Shown here piece after piece: positions 46,668 to 57,108 of a stretch of DNA of 64,000 nt. Numbering within the stretch: the first letter of the stretch is position 1; each line of letters opens with the position of its first letter. The notes under the pieces are model-generated. The model was not told the origin of the DNA and did not search any database. It saw nothing but the letters and a program-made list of their open reading frames with translations. Source of the DNA: Paraburkholderia sp. CNPSo 3274 (GTDB lineage: Bacteria > Pseudomonadota > Gammaproteobacteria > Burkholderiales > Burkholderiaceae); the NCBI RefSeq assembly GCF_024206475.1, contig NZ_JAMBPR010000002.1, forward strand, positions 62,001 through 126,000. Direction: 5' to 3'. A program made the translations under genes and the position numbers.

Positions 46668-47720
46668 ATGGAAGTCAAGATCGACGACGCACGCCGCTTC
46701 GCCACGGCCGTGCTCACGAACGTCTCGGTGCCCGAAGACATCGCCGCCGACGTGGCCGACCACCTGATCGAATCCGACCGCGTGGGCTACGCGAGCCACG
46801 GCCTGTCGATCCTGCCGAACTACAAGCGCGTGCTGGCCGCGGGTTTCGTCACCGCCGATGGCCGCGCCGAGCGCGTAGTCGACCGCGGCAGCCTGATCGG
46901 CTATGACGGCCACAGCGGCTTCGGTCAGCACGTGGGCAAGGTCGTGATGGAAGACGCGATCGCTCGCGTGCGCGAATATGGCCAGTGCATCGTGACGCTG
47001 CGCCATAGCCATCACCTGGGGCGCATGGGCCACTATGGCGAAATGATCGCGGCGCAGGGCTACGTGCTGCTCGCGTTCACCAACGTGGTGAACCGCGCGC
47101 CGACCGTCGCGCCGTTCGGCGGGCGCGAGCCTCGGCTCACGACCAACCCGCTGTGCTTCGCGGGTCCGCTGCCGGGCGGGCGGCCGCCCTTCGTCGTGGA
47201 TATCGCCACGAGCGCCATTGCCGTGAACAAGGCGCGCGTGCTCGCGGAAAACGGTCTGCCGGCGCCCGACGGCTCGGTGATCGACGCGAACGGCCAGCCG
47301 ACCTCCGACCCCAACGTGCTGTTCGCCGACCCGCCCGGCGCGCTGCTGCCGTTCGGCCTGCACAAGGGCTATGCGCTCGGGCTCGTGGCGGAACTGCTCG
47401 CGGGCGTGCTCTCGGGCGGCGGCACGATCCATCCGGACAATCCGCGCAATGGCGTCGCGACCAACAATCTGTTCGCGCTGGTGCTCGATCCGCAGGTGGA
47501 TTTCAACACGACCTGGCGCTCGCAAGAGGTCGAATCGTTCCTCGACTATCTGCTCAGCTGCCCGCCGCAGGATCCTGCGCAGCCGGTGCAGTATCCGGGC
47601 CAATATGAGGCGGAAAATCGCGCGCGGCATACGCAAACGATCGTTTTGCCCGACTCCGTGAGAAAGCCTTTCGCCGATATCGCAAACGAACTGGGCATCG
47701 CGCCGCTCACGGCAATTTAA
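46668..47720 (+). CDS. Malate/L-lactate dehydrogenase (Ldh) family oxidoreductase
   Basis: The 350-residue NAD(P)-dependent 2-hydroxyacid dehydrogenase belongs to the MDH/LDH2 superfamily, distinct from classical LDH. The signature HGLSILPNYK, a catalytic histidine in RHSHHLGRMGHY (about residues 110-121), TNPLCFAGP and FGLHKGYALGLVAELLAG are present. Known members oxidise malate, lactate, sulfolactate or ureidoglycolate; the substrate here is not deducible. AGGAG precedes the ATG. It forms an operon with the upstream anion transporter. Confidence 0.9.
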   Translation: MEVKIDDARRFATAVLTNVSVPEDIAADVADHLIESDRVGYASHGLSILPNYKRVLAAGFVTADGRAERVVDRGSLIGYDGHSGFGQHVGKVVMEDAIARVREYGQCIVTLRHSHHLGRMGHYGEMIAAQGYVLLAFTNVVNRAPTVAPFGGREPRLTTNPLCFAGPLPGGRPPFVVDIATSAIAVNKARVLAENGLPAPDGSVIDANGQPTSDPNVLFADPPGALLPFGLHKGYALGLVAELLAGVLSGGGTIHPDNPRNGVATNNLFALVLDPQVDFNTTWRSQEVESFLDYLLSCPPQDPAQPVQYPGQYEAENRARHTQTIVLPDSVRKPFADIANELGIAPLTAI

Positions 47721-47748
47721 AGCCGGCTTGAAGCGGTCCACGCCGAAA

Positions 47749-47786
47749 ACAAAAAAGCCGCGCGAGCCCTTCGGGACTCGCGCGGC
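47749..47786 (-). terminator. Rho-independent terminator of pobA
   Basis: GCCGCGCGAG and CTCGCGCGGC make a 10-bp stem with a CCTTCGGGA loop. Reading the minus strand, a run of six T's follows it. It also separates the convergent Ldh-family gene. Confidence 0.88.
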
Positions 47787-47808
47787 CATTTCATTCGTTG
47801 CGCTTACC

Positions 47809-49116
<1,308 letters not shown>

Positions 49117-49216
49117 TTAGCCGCTGCGCGGAACGGAAATTGCTCATCGACACGCTTCGCCTGCGCCCCAGGTTTGCGCGCCGGCGCGCTCCTCGCCCAT
49201 CAATAACATCAAGGCC

Positions 49217-51064
49217 ATGTCTTTCCCGTTCCGCTCCCGCACGCCCGCATCCGCCACGACATCCAGCCCCATCCCGTTTGCCGCCACACTCGCCGCTGCG
49301 TTGTGCCTCGCATTGCCGCTCGCGCAAGCCGCCCATGCCGCCGACGCACTGGCCGACGCCGCAGCCTCCGCGAACGCACCAGTCAACGCGCAGGAATTAC
49401 AAACGCCCGCGCAATCGGCGAAGCCGGTTCGCTCGCCGGCGCAGCACGCAGCCGCAAAAGAGAGCCAGCCCGCCACGCCCGCCGACCTCTACGGCCGTCT
49501 CTATCACGACGTGCAGATCGCGCAGATCTTCCCCGACAGCAAGACGTTTGCCGACATGCTGCCCAACGAGCGCCCAAGCCAGATCACGGCCGCCTACGAG
49601 CGCTGGCGCCAGCAACACGCGGGGCAGCACGATCCTGCCGCGCGCAAGGCCGCGCTCACGCAGTTCGTGAACCAGTACTTCACGGCCCCGGCGCAAATTG
49701 AAAACCACTACGTTTCCGATCCGAACCAGGATGTCGTCGGCCACATCGACACGCTCTGGAACGTGCTGAGCCGCCGCCCCGACGCGAAGCCGAATCCGTA
49801 TTCGTCGCTGCTGCCGCTGCCGTACGCGTACGTCGTGCCGGGCGGGCGCTTCAACGAGATCTACTACTGGGATTCGTACTTCATCATGCTCGGCCTGGAA
49901 GCCAGCGGCCGCCACGAACTCGCGCTCGACGAGCTGAACAACTTCGCCGCGCTGATCGACCGCTACGGCCACATCGCGAACGGCAATCGCACGTACTACC
50001 TGAGCCGCTCGCAGCCGCCGTTTTTCGCGCAGATGGTGAGCCTCGTCGCCGAGAAAGACGGCGACGCCGTGTACCTCCATTACCTGCCGCAATTGCGCAA
50101 GGAATACGACTACTGGATGGCCGGCGCGCAAACGCTCAAGCCCGGCCACGCCGCGCGCCACCTCGTGCGCCTGCCCGACGGCACGCTGCTCAACCGCTAC
50201 TGGGATGCGCGCAACCGCCCACGCGACGAGTCGTACCGCGAGGACATCCTCACCGCGCGAGCCACGCCGCAGCGCGACGCCTCGGACCTCTGGCGCAACC
50301 TGCGCGCGGGCGCGGAAACGGGCTGGGACTACAGCTCGCGCTGGCTCGCCGACGGCCACACGCTCTCGACCATCGACGTGACCTCGCTCGCGCCGGTGGA
50401 CCTCAATTCGCTGATGGTGATGCTCGAACGCACGCTCGCGAAGGCCTACGGCCTGAAGGGCGACGCGCGCGAGGCCGAACTGATGACGAAGCGCGCGCAA
50501 CAACGCGCCGACGCCATCGACCGCGTGCTCTGGGACCCGCAGTTGCATGCGTACTGCGATTACGACTTCGCGCACCACACGCTCACGCACCGGCTCACGG
50601 CGGCGACCGTCTACCCGCTCTATGCGGGCGTCGCGACGAAAGGAGAGGCGCAGGAAGTGGCCGCCGCGGTGCGCGCCGGACTGCTGCGCCCCGGCGGCCT
50701 CGCCACCACTCAGGTCGCGACTGGCCAGCAATGGGACGAGCCGAACGGCTGGGCGCCGCTGCAATATCTCGCGGTCATGGGGCTGCGCCGCTACGGCGAG
50801 CAGGACCTGGCGCAGGAAATCGCCACGCGCTGGATCGCAACGAATCTCGCCTACTACGCGCGCACGCACAAGCTCGTCGAGAAATACGACGTAAGCGCGT
50901 CGGCCACGAAGGCATCTTCGGCGGGCGGCGGCGAATATCCGCTGCAGGACGGCTTTGGATGGACCAATGGCGTACTGCGCGTGCTGCTGCAGATGTATCC
51001 GCAGACTGGAGCCGCACAAGGCGCACCGGCGGCGTCCGGCGCGGCTGCGGCCAGCGCGCCCTGA
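49217..51064 (+). CDS. treA: Periplasmic alpha,alpha-trehalase (GH37)
   Basis: The 615-residue enzyme hydrolyses trehalose to two glucoses. A Sec signal peptide (cleavage around AHA, residue 41) precedes an alanine-rich linker, then the GH37 (alpha/alpha)6 barrel. The two family signatures PGGRFNEIYYWDSYF (about 210-224) and QWDEPNGWAPLQ (about 497-508) are intact. The C-terminal 20 residues are low-complexity. It probably lets the cell use trehalose as an osmolyte or carbon source in the periplasm. Confidence 0.96.
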   Translation: MSFPFRSRTPASATTSSPIPFAATLAAALCLALPLAQAAHAADALADAAASANAPVNAQELQTPAQSAKPVRSPAQHAAAKESQPATPADLYGRLYHDVQIAQIFPDSKTFADMLPNERPSQITAAYERWRQQHAGQHDPAARKAALTQFVNQYFTAPAQIENHYVSDPNQDVVGHIDTLWNVLSRRPDAKPNPYSSLLPLPYAYVVPGGRFNEIYYWDSYFIMLGLEASGRHELALDELNNFAALIDRYGHIANGNRTYYLSRSQPPFFAQMVSLVAEKDGDAVYLHYLPQLRKEYDYWMAGAQTLKPGHAARHLVRLPDGTLLNRYWDARNRPRDESYREDILTARATPQRDASDLWRNLRAGAETGWDYSSRWLADGHTLSTIDVTSLAPVDLNSLMVMLERTLAKAYGLKGDAREAELMTKRAQQRADAIDRVLWDPQLHAYCDYDFAHHTLTHRLTAATVYPLYAGVATKGEAQEVAAAVRAGLLRPGGLATTQVATGQQWDEPNGWAPLQYLAVMGLRRYGEQDLAQEIATRWIATNLAYYARTHKLVEKYDVSASATKASSAGGGEYPLQDGFGWTNGVLRVLLQMYPQTGAAQGAPAASGAAAASAP

Positions 51065-51163
51065 AGCGACGCCGCACGCCCGCCGCGGCGCACGCCATGG
51101 GCGCGCGGCGTACACTTTTTGCGCTACCGCAGCGTAATCTTCGTGTTGCAAGAGGAGCCACCC

Positions 51164-51838
51164 ATGCGCAACGAATCGGCCTTTTTGTTCGACCTCGACG
51201 GCACGCTCGTCGACAGCGTTTATCAGCATGTGCTCGCATGGAAGGAAGCGCTCGACGCGGACGGCATCGAGCTTTCGGTGTGGCGCATTCACCGGCGCAT
51301 CGGCATGAGCGGCGGGCTCTTCATGAACCAGTTGCTGCGCGAGACGCACGAGGCCATCTCGCCCGAGCGCATCGCGCGCTTGCAAAAACTACACGCCGAC
51401 GCCTACCGCCGCCACGCCGACCAGGTGCGCCCGCTGCCCGGCGCGCGCGCGCTGCTCGACGCGCTCAGCGCCGCCCAGGTACCCTGGGCGATCGCCACGA
51501 GCGGGCGGATCGCCACGGCGTCCGTGAACTTGCAGGCGCTCGGCGTGGACCCGTCCGTCACGACCGTGGTCACGCGCGACGAAGTGCGCCACGCCAAGCC
51601 CGACCCGGATCTTTTCGTCGCCGCGGCGCTGCGGCTGAACGTGCCGGTCGAGCGCTGCCTCGTGGTGGGCGACAGCGTTTGGGACATGCTCGCGGCCCAG
51701 CGCTGCCGCGCGCTCGGCATTGGCCTGCAGTCGGGCGGCTACGGCACCGAGGAACTGGAACGCGCGGGCGCGTTGCGCGTGTACGAAGATCCCGCCGACC
51801 TGCTCGGCCACCTCGACGAAGTCTGCGCTCGCGACTGA
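51164..51838 (+). CDS. HAD-superfamily hydrolase (phosphatase/phosphoglucomutase-like)
   Basis: The 224-residue protein has HAD motif I DLDGTLVDS (residues 8-16), motif II in AIATSGR, the motif III lysine in HAKPDPDLF and motif IV GDSVWD. It belongs to the Gph/YniC/beta-phosphoglucomutase-like branch with a small helical cap. ATG 51164 is preceded by GAGGAG. The substrate is unknown. Its position just after trehalase suggests a sugar phosphate, which is only inference. Confidence 0.88.
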   Translation: MRNESAFLFDLDGTLVDSVYQHVLAWKEALDADGIELSVWRIHRRIGMSGGLFMNQLLRETHEAISPERIARLQKLHADAYRRHADQVRPLPGARALLDALSAAQVPWAIATSGRIATASVNLQALGVDPSVTTVVTRDEVRHAKPDPDLFVAAALRLNVPVERCLVVGDSVWDMLAAQRCRALGIGLQSGGYGTEELERAGALRVYEDPADLLGHLDEVCARD

Positions 51839-52055
51839 GCGGCTCATTGAGCGGCTGATCGAGCGGCGAACTGCGCTGATCGCGCGCCGCCGAACGCGGC
51901 GCGAAATTTGCGCAGCTCTCGACGGTGCAGTGCAGCACCGCCGCTGCGCCGCCACGCCTCTGGCGCACGTCAGGTACTGCATGTCGCGCGCCATCGGCGT
52001 ATGCTGACATAGGTCAATTCGACAACTCACCGGCCGGCTCCCGCCGCCTGCTGCG

Positions 52056-53015
52056 ATGAACGACTCCGCCCCTGCCCCCGGAATCCCCAGCGCGCCGCGC
52101 GTGACGGTGGTTGTCCTCACGCGCAATCACGTGCGTCAAACCATCGATACCGTCGCACGCCTCACCGCCCTTTCCGAACACCCCGACGTCATCGTGGCCG
52201 ACAACGGCTCCACCGATTCCACCGTCTCCCTGCTGGCGTCGCTTTTTCCGCAAGTGCGCATCGTCCAGTCGCTGGGCGACCACGGCATGGCCGGTTTCAA
52301 TCGCGCCGTGCTGCTCGCGCGCACCGACTATGTCGCGTGCTGCGACGACAGCACCTGGTTCGCGCCCGGCGCGCTCGCGCGCGCGGCGCAGCTGCTCGAC
52401 GCCCACACGCAAGTGGCCGTGCTCAACGCGCGCGTAGTGAGCGGCGACGAGCGCGAGATACACCCCGCCTGCCTGATGCTCGCCGCCACGTCGCCTGGCA
52501 CGGAGAGCGAGGCCGGGCCGGCGCTCGCGAACTTCATGGCCGGCGCGTGCATTTTCCGCGCGGCCGTGTTCCGCGCGCTCGGCGGCTACGAGGAGCGGCT
52601 TTCACACGGCGGCGCCGAGGAGCTTGCCGCGCTCGACATGCTTTCGGCCGGCCATCAGATCGTCTATTGCGAGCAGGCGCTCGCGCATCGCGAACCGCTT
52701 TACCGCTGGTTCACGCGCGCGCAGCAATGCTCGCTCGCGCGCAACACCGCCTGGGTGGCGTGGATGCGCCTGCCCGCGCGCGATGCGATCGCAGCGACCG
52801 GCCGCGCGCTCGCCGTGTTCGCGCGCCAACGCTCGCTCGGGCCCGCGGGCGTGGCGCTACTGCGCGGCGCGTTCTGGACGTTGCGGGCACGCCGCGTGGT
52901 GCCGCCGCACGTCGTGCTGCTCACGCGCCAGGTACGCCGCGCGGAACGCCACGTGCGCGCAGGCATTCCGGCAATGGCCGAAAAGTACGACCGCTCAGGG
53001 CAGCGCGCGTGGTAA
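52056..53015 (+). CDS. Glycosyltransferase family 2-like protein
   Basis: The 319-residue GT-A type protein has VTVVVLTRNH at about residue 16, the nucleotide-binding DNGSTDST (about 50-57), and CDDSTWF in the DXD position (about 97). A cysteine- and arginine-rich helical C-terminal part follows. No membrane helices are clear. The acceptor is unknown; no polysaccharide cluster surrounds it. The 217 bp upstream hold no gene I can support. Confidence 0.85.
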   Translation: MNDSAPAPGIPSAPRVTVVVLTRNHVRQTIDTVARLTALSEHPDVIVADNGSTDSTVSLLASLFPQVRIVQSLGDHGMAGFNRAVLLARTDYVACCDDSTWFAPGALARAAQLLDAHTQVAVLNARVVSGDEREIHPACLMLAATSPGTESEAGPALANFMAGACIFRAAVFRALGGYEERLSHGGAEELAALDMLSAGHQIVYCEQALAHREPLYRWFTRAQQCSLARNTAWVAWMRLPARDAIAATGRALAVFARQRSLGPAGVALLRGAFWTLRARRVVPPHVVLLTRQVRRAERHVRAGIPAMAEKYDRSGQRAW

Positions 53016-53086
53016 GCTGCGGCGCCCGCTGCGCGCGGGCCGTCCATTCAAGAGGCCAGAGCCTGTCAAACTTGTGAACAGGCCCT

Positions 53087-55060
53087 ATGACAGACCCGAG
53101 GACCATGACGACGCCCGACCCCGGCATCGCCGCCGAAAGCCACAACGAACGCCGCTTCGAGGCGCTCGTGGAGCCAATCGAGGACTACGCGATCTTCCTG
53201 CTCGACACGCACGGCTACATCGCGAGCTGGAATCGCGGCGCGGCCCGCATCAAGGGCTATGAAGCGCACGAGATCATCGGCCAGCATTTCTCGCGCTTTT
53301 ACACCGCCGAAGCCAACGCGCGCCGCTGGCCCGATCACGAGCTGGAGCAGGCCGCGCTGCACGGACGCTTCAACGACGAAGGCTGGCGCGTACGCAAGGA
53401 CGGCTCGATGTTCTGGGCCAACGTCGTCATCACCGCGCTGCGCGAGCGCGACGGCTCGCTCGCCGGCTTCGCCAAGGTCACCCGCGACCTCACCGCCGAA
53501 CGCCGCCAGGTCGAGGCGCTGCGCGTTTCCGAAGAGCGCTTTCGCCTGCTCGTGGAAAGCGTGAGCGACTACGCGATCTTCATGCTCGATCCGCAGGGCC
53601 ACGTGGTGAGCTGGAACACCGGCGCGACCAACCTGAAGGGCTACCGCCCCGCCGAGATCGTCGGCCAGCATTTTTCCGTGTTCTATCCGGCCGACGAGGT
53701 CGCCGCTGGCCAGCCCGAACGCGAGCTGCGCCGCGCGAAGGAGTTGGGCCGGGTCGTGACCGAGGGCTGGCGCGTGCGCAAGGACGGCTCGATGTTCTGG
53801 GCCAACGTCACGCTCACCGCGGTGCACGACGGCCACGGCCGGCTCACGGGTTTCGCGAAGGTCACGCGCGACATGACCGAAAGCCGCCGCACCGACGAAC
53901 TCGAGCATTCGAGCGAGCAGATGAAGCAGTTCCTCGCCATGCTCGCGCACGAACTGCGCAACCCGCTCGCGCCGGTGCGCAACGCCGTGGCCACGATGCG
54001 CCTCATGGATGCGCCGAGCCCCGACATCGAGCGCGCGCGCGAAATGATCGACCGCCAGATCGTTCACCTCACGCGGCTCGTGGACGACCTGCTCGACGTT
54101 GGGCGCATCACGTCGGGCAAGATCGAGTTGCGCGAGGCGCCGCTCGAACTGCGCGAAGTGGTCGCGCACGCCATCGACGCGGCGCAGCCCTTCACCTCGG
54201 CACGCGGCCAGCACGTGGACGTGCAGATGCCCGACGAGACGCTCACCATGACGGGCGACCACACGCGCCTCGTGCAGGTGCTGCAGAACCTGCTGCACAA
54301 CGCCTCGAAGTTCTCGCCCGACGGCAGCCACATCATCGTGGACGTGCGCTCAGCCGCGCGCGTCGTACAGATCCAGGTGCGCGACGAGGGCCGCGGGCTG
54401 AGGCCCGGCACCTACGAGTCGATCTTCGGCCTCTTCAGCCAGGACCGCTCGGTGCCGGGGCCCGCGGAAAACGGGCTCGGCATCGGCCTCATGCTGTGCC
54501 GCTCGCTCGTCGAACTGCATGGCGGCACCATCTCCGCCAGGAGCGACGGGCCCGGCAAAGGCAGCGCGTTCACGATCCGCCTGCCGTTTGCGCGCGAGAT
54601 CGTGCATGCCGTGCAGCCGCCGCCGCTCGCGCCGGACACGGCCGAGCTTGCCGCGCTGGCCGAAGCCGGCGTGCCGCCGCTGCGCGTGCTCGTGGTCGAC
54701 GACAACCGTGATTCGGCCGACAGCCTCGCCATGCTGCTCGAACTCAAAGGGCACGTCGTGCGCGTGGCCTACAGTGCCGCCCACGCGCGCGAGGAAGTGG
54801 ACGGCTTCACGCCCGACGCCGCGCTCATCGACATCGCCATGCCCGAGATCGACGGCTATGCGACGCTGCGCGCCCTGCGCGCGCTGCCAACGCTCAAGCA
54901 CACGCTGTTCGCCGCGATGACGGGTTTTGGCCAGGCCGCCGACATCGAGCTCACGCGTGCAGCGGGCTTCGAGATGCATCTCGTGAAGCCCGTGGACGTT
55001 ACGCTTTTCGACGAGGTGCTCGCGCTCGCAGCGGCAAGGCAAAGGCGCCGCAGCGCGTGA
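53087..55060 (+). CDS. Hybrid sensor histidine kinase (PAS-PAS-HisKA-HATPase-REC)
   Basis: The 657-residue soluble kinase has no membrane helices. Two near-identical PAS domains (about 17-125 and 140-255, each with GWRVRKDGSMFWANV) suggest a recent internal duplication. HisKA follows, with the phospho-acceptor His in FLAMLAHELRNPLAPVRN (about 288), then HATPase_c with an N-box near NLLHNASKFS and a G-box (NGLGIGLML), and a C-terminal receiver (about 540-650) with VVDDNRDSAD and the phospho-Asp in LIDIAMPEIDG. PAS ligands and output partner are unknown. ATG 53105 is a possible alternative start. Confidence 0.94.
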   Translation: MTDPRTMTTPDPGIAAESHNERRFEALVEPIEDYAIFLLDTHGYIASWNRGAARIKGYEAHEIIGQHFSRFYTAEANARRWPDHELEQAALHGRFNDEGWRVRKDGSMFWANVVITALRERDGSLAGFAKVTRDLTAERRQVEALRVSEERFRLLVESVSDYAIFMLDPQGHVVSWNTGATNLKGYRPAEIVGQHFSVFYPADEVAAGQPERELRRAKELGRVVTEGWRVRKDGSMFWANVTLTAVHDGHGRLTGFAKVTRDMTESRRTDELEHSSEQMKQFLAMLAHELRNPLAPVRNAVATMRLMDAPSPDIERAREMIDRQIVHLTRLVDDLLDVGRITSGKIELREAPLELREVVAHAIDAAQPFTSARGQHVDVQMPDETLTMTGDHTRLVQVLQNLLHNASKFSPDGSHIIVDVRSAARVVQIQVRDEGRGLRPGTYESIFGLFSQDRSVPGPAENGLGIGLMLCRSLVELHGGTISARSDGPGKGSAFTIRLPFAREIVHAVQPPPLAPDTAELAALAEAGVPPLRVLVVDDNRDSADSLAMLLELKGHVVRVAYSAAHAREEVDGFTPDAALIDIAMPEIDGYATLRALRALPTLKHTLFAAMTGFGQAADIELTRAAGFEMHLVKPVDVTLFDEVLALAAARQRRRSA

Positions 55061-55080
55061 CGTCGACTTGAGGTGGTGCC

Positions 55081-55914
55081 TCAAGGTACAGTCGGCACGA
55101 ACGGCCGGTATTCGACCTTGGACCCGCGCACGATAATGGCCGTCGATTCCGGCACTTCGGCCCAGACCTCGGGCCTGTCGCCAAGCGGCTCCGAAACGAG
55201 CAGATATGCGTCGTCGCCGGCCGCCGCGATGCGCGGGTCGTCGGGATACAGTTCGCGCAGGTGCCGGAACGCCGTGGTGTGATAAAGCGAGCGCGAATTG
55301 CGCTCGCTCGAATAGCGCACGGCGACGATCTGCTCGCCGTCGCATGCGCAAACCGTCATGTTGAGCGCCGGCTCGACGCCATGCTTTTTTGCGGTTTCCT
55401 CGACAAAGCCCGCCATGCGTTCCAGCGCAAGAACGGGATCGACTTCGAGACCGAACGTCATCGCGAGATTGAACATCGTCTCCGAATCCGTCGACCCTTC
55501 GAGCGCATTGAAGCGCCCGGGCTCAATCGCGACCAGCAGATCGCGCCGCATCAGCGGATAGCTGCGGATCAGGCCGTTGTGCGCGAAGATCCAGCGCCGG
55601 TGGCGAAACGGATGGCAGTTCGTTTCCTGCACGGGCGTATGCGTGGCCGCGCGAATGTGCGCGATGAACATGGGCGCACGCACCGCGCGCGCCAGTTCGC
55701 GCAGGTTGCGGTCGTTCCAGGCCGGATGCACGCTGCGGTAGCGATAGGGAATGTCGTGCGGGTCCTGATACCAGCCAAGGCCAAAGCCGTCGCCGTTCGT
55801 TGTCGTCGCGCCCTGAGTGGAGTGCAGACTCTGGTCGATCAGCGAATGCCGTGCGTGAAAGAGCACGGTTTCGAGTTGTACGGGGTTCCCGGTATAAGCG
55901 AGCCAGCGGCACAT
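55081..55914 (-). CDS. Class II glutamine amidotransferase (YafJ/EgtC-like)
   Basis: The 277-residue Ntn-hydrolase glutaminase domain has the nucleophile Cys2 (MCRWLAYTG), DGFGLGWY at about residue 41-48, the conserved FIAHIRAATHTPV and CHPFRHRRWIFAHNG (Gln/glutamate loop). No synthase domain is attached, and no ergothioneine genes are nearby, so the EgtC role is not supported. AAGGAG precedes the ATG. It is convergent with the sensor kinase gene. Confidence 0.9.
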   Translation of the reverse strand: MCRWLAYTGNPVQLETVLFHARHSLIDQSLHSTQGATTTNGDGFGLGWYQDPHDIPYRYRSVHPAWNDRNLRELARAVRAPMFIAHIRAATHTPVQETNCHPFRHRRWIFAHNGLIRSYPLMRRDLLVAIEPGRFNALEGSTDSETMFNLAMTFGLEVDPVLALERMAGFVEETAKKHGVEPALNMTVCACDGEQIVAVRYSSERNSRSLYHTTAFRHLRELYPDDPRIAAAGDDAYLLVSEPLGDRPEVWAEVPESTAIIVRGSKVEYRPFVPTVP

Positions 55915-55969
55915 GATGGTCTCCTTCGCGTAAGGACGCTTGTGTACGCCGGCCCGTTTGAAAGCGCCG

Positions 55970-56647
55970 CTACTTCGCGGCGCGCAGGTCGGCGATCGGC
56001 GTGAGAAATCCGGTCAGGCCAGTCAGTATGATCTGCACCCCGATGCACAGGAGCAGAAACGACGACACGCGCATGGCCACGCGCGTGCCTTCCACACCCA
56101 GGTACTGCGAAAGCCGCGCAGCGCGGCCGTATACGTAATAGATCACGAGCATGACGAGCGCGGAGATCACGATCGACGCGAAGCTCGAGAGCAGCCACGC
56201 CGAAAGCTTGTGCGTGCGGTTGGCGCTCAGCGCGATGGCGGTGGCGATGGAGCCCGGGCCGGTGGTGAGCGGAATGGTCAGCGGAAAAAAAGCCTTGCCG
56301 GAAGCCGAACTCGCACTCATGGGCTTGACCGGATGATCGACCGCGGGCGGCTCGGGCTCGGGCGCGTTGAGCATCTGCCAGCCGCTCACGGCCACCGCGA
56401 GGCCCCCGCCAATACGCAGCGCTTCCATTGAAATGCCGAAGAAATGCAGGATGGGCGTGCCCACGAAAAACGCTGCGACCAGCACGAAGAACGCGTTGAT
56501 CGCCACGCGCTTGGCGAGCAGGCGCCGCTCTTCTTCAGTGAGCGTTGCGGCACGATCGAGAAAAACGAAAGCACCGCTGAAGGGATTGATGATGCTGATG
56601 AGTCCGATAAAACCGAACAGGATGTCTGAAATCAGGCTCTCGATCAT
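55970..56647 (-). CDS. MarC-family integral membrane protein
   Basis: The 225-residue protein has six predicted membrane helices. FGFIGLISIINPFSGAFVFL near the start and LTIPLTTGPGSIATAIAL in the middle (about 118-135) are typical of the MarC/YchE/YhgN (UPF0056) family. ATG 56647 is chosen over the frame opening at 56770 because the family domain starts there. The transported compound, if any, is unknown. Confidence 0.92.
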   Translation of the reverse strand: MIESLISDILFGFIGLISIINPFSGAFVFLDRAATLTEEERRLLAKRVAINAFFVLVAAFFVGTPILHFFGISMEALRIGGGLAVAVSGWQMLNAPEPEPPAVDHPVKPMSASSASGKAFFPLTIPLTTGPGSIATAIALSANRTHKLSAWLLSSFASIVISALVMLVIYYVYGRAARLSQYLGVEGTRVAMRVSSFLLLCIGVQIILTGLTGFLTPIADLRAAK

Positions 56648-56892
56648 GGAGTCGATCCGGTAAGGGCATGCGCAAAAAGCGCGCCGGGCTGCGAGAAGTG
56701 TAGCCGGATCGGCGTTTGGCGTGCCTGATTGATGCCGCCCGATGCCCCAAAAAATGGCGCGTTGCACCAATATTTACGGCAAGCGTTTCAGTATTTTTGG
56801 CAGCTTTACGGGGCGCGTTCACAAGCATAGAGTGGGTGGCCTCGCACCCCGACGCGACGTTTCTTTTCTTCTCATATGAAAGAGGAGTTGCC

Positions 56893-57108
56893 ATGTCACT
56901 GCGGTTGCTCGCTGCCTTGCCCTTTATCGGCATCCTGTTAGGGGTGCCGTTCGTCAACCGCACCGAGCCGCTCGTGCTCGGTATGCCGCTCGTGCTCGCG
57001 TGGATCGTCATGTGGGTCGTGCTGGCCGCGGCGATCATGGGGATCGTCTACCGGCTCGACCCGGTCAACCGGCTGTCGGGCGAAGCGGACGCGGAGGTGC
57101 GATCATGA
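56893..57108 (+). CDS. DUF3311 small membrane protein
   Basis: The 71-residue protein has two membrane helices (about 4-22 and 31-55, with PLVLGMPLVLAWIVMWVVLAA). DUF3311 proteins typically sit just before sodium:solute symporters. AGAGGAG precedes ATG 56893. It overlaps the symporter by 4 bp (ATGA), so the two are made together, and it is probably an accessory subunit. Confidence 0.9.
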   Translation: MSLRLLAALPFIGILLGVPFVNRTEPLVLGMPLVLAWIVMWVVLAAAIMGIVYRLDPVNRLSGEADAEVRS

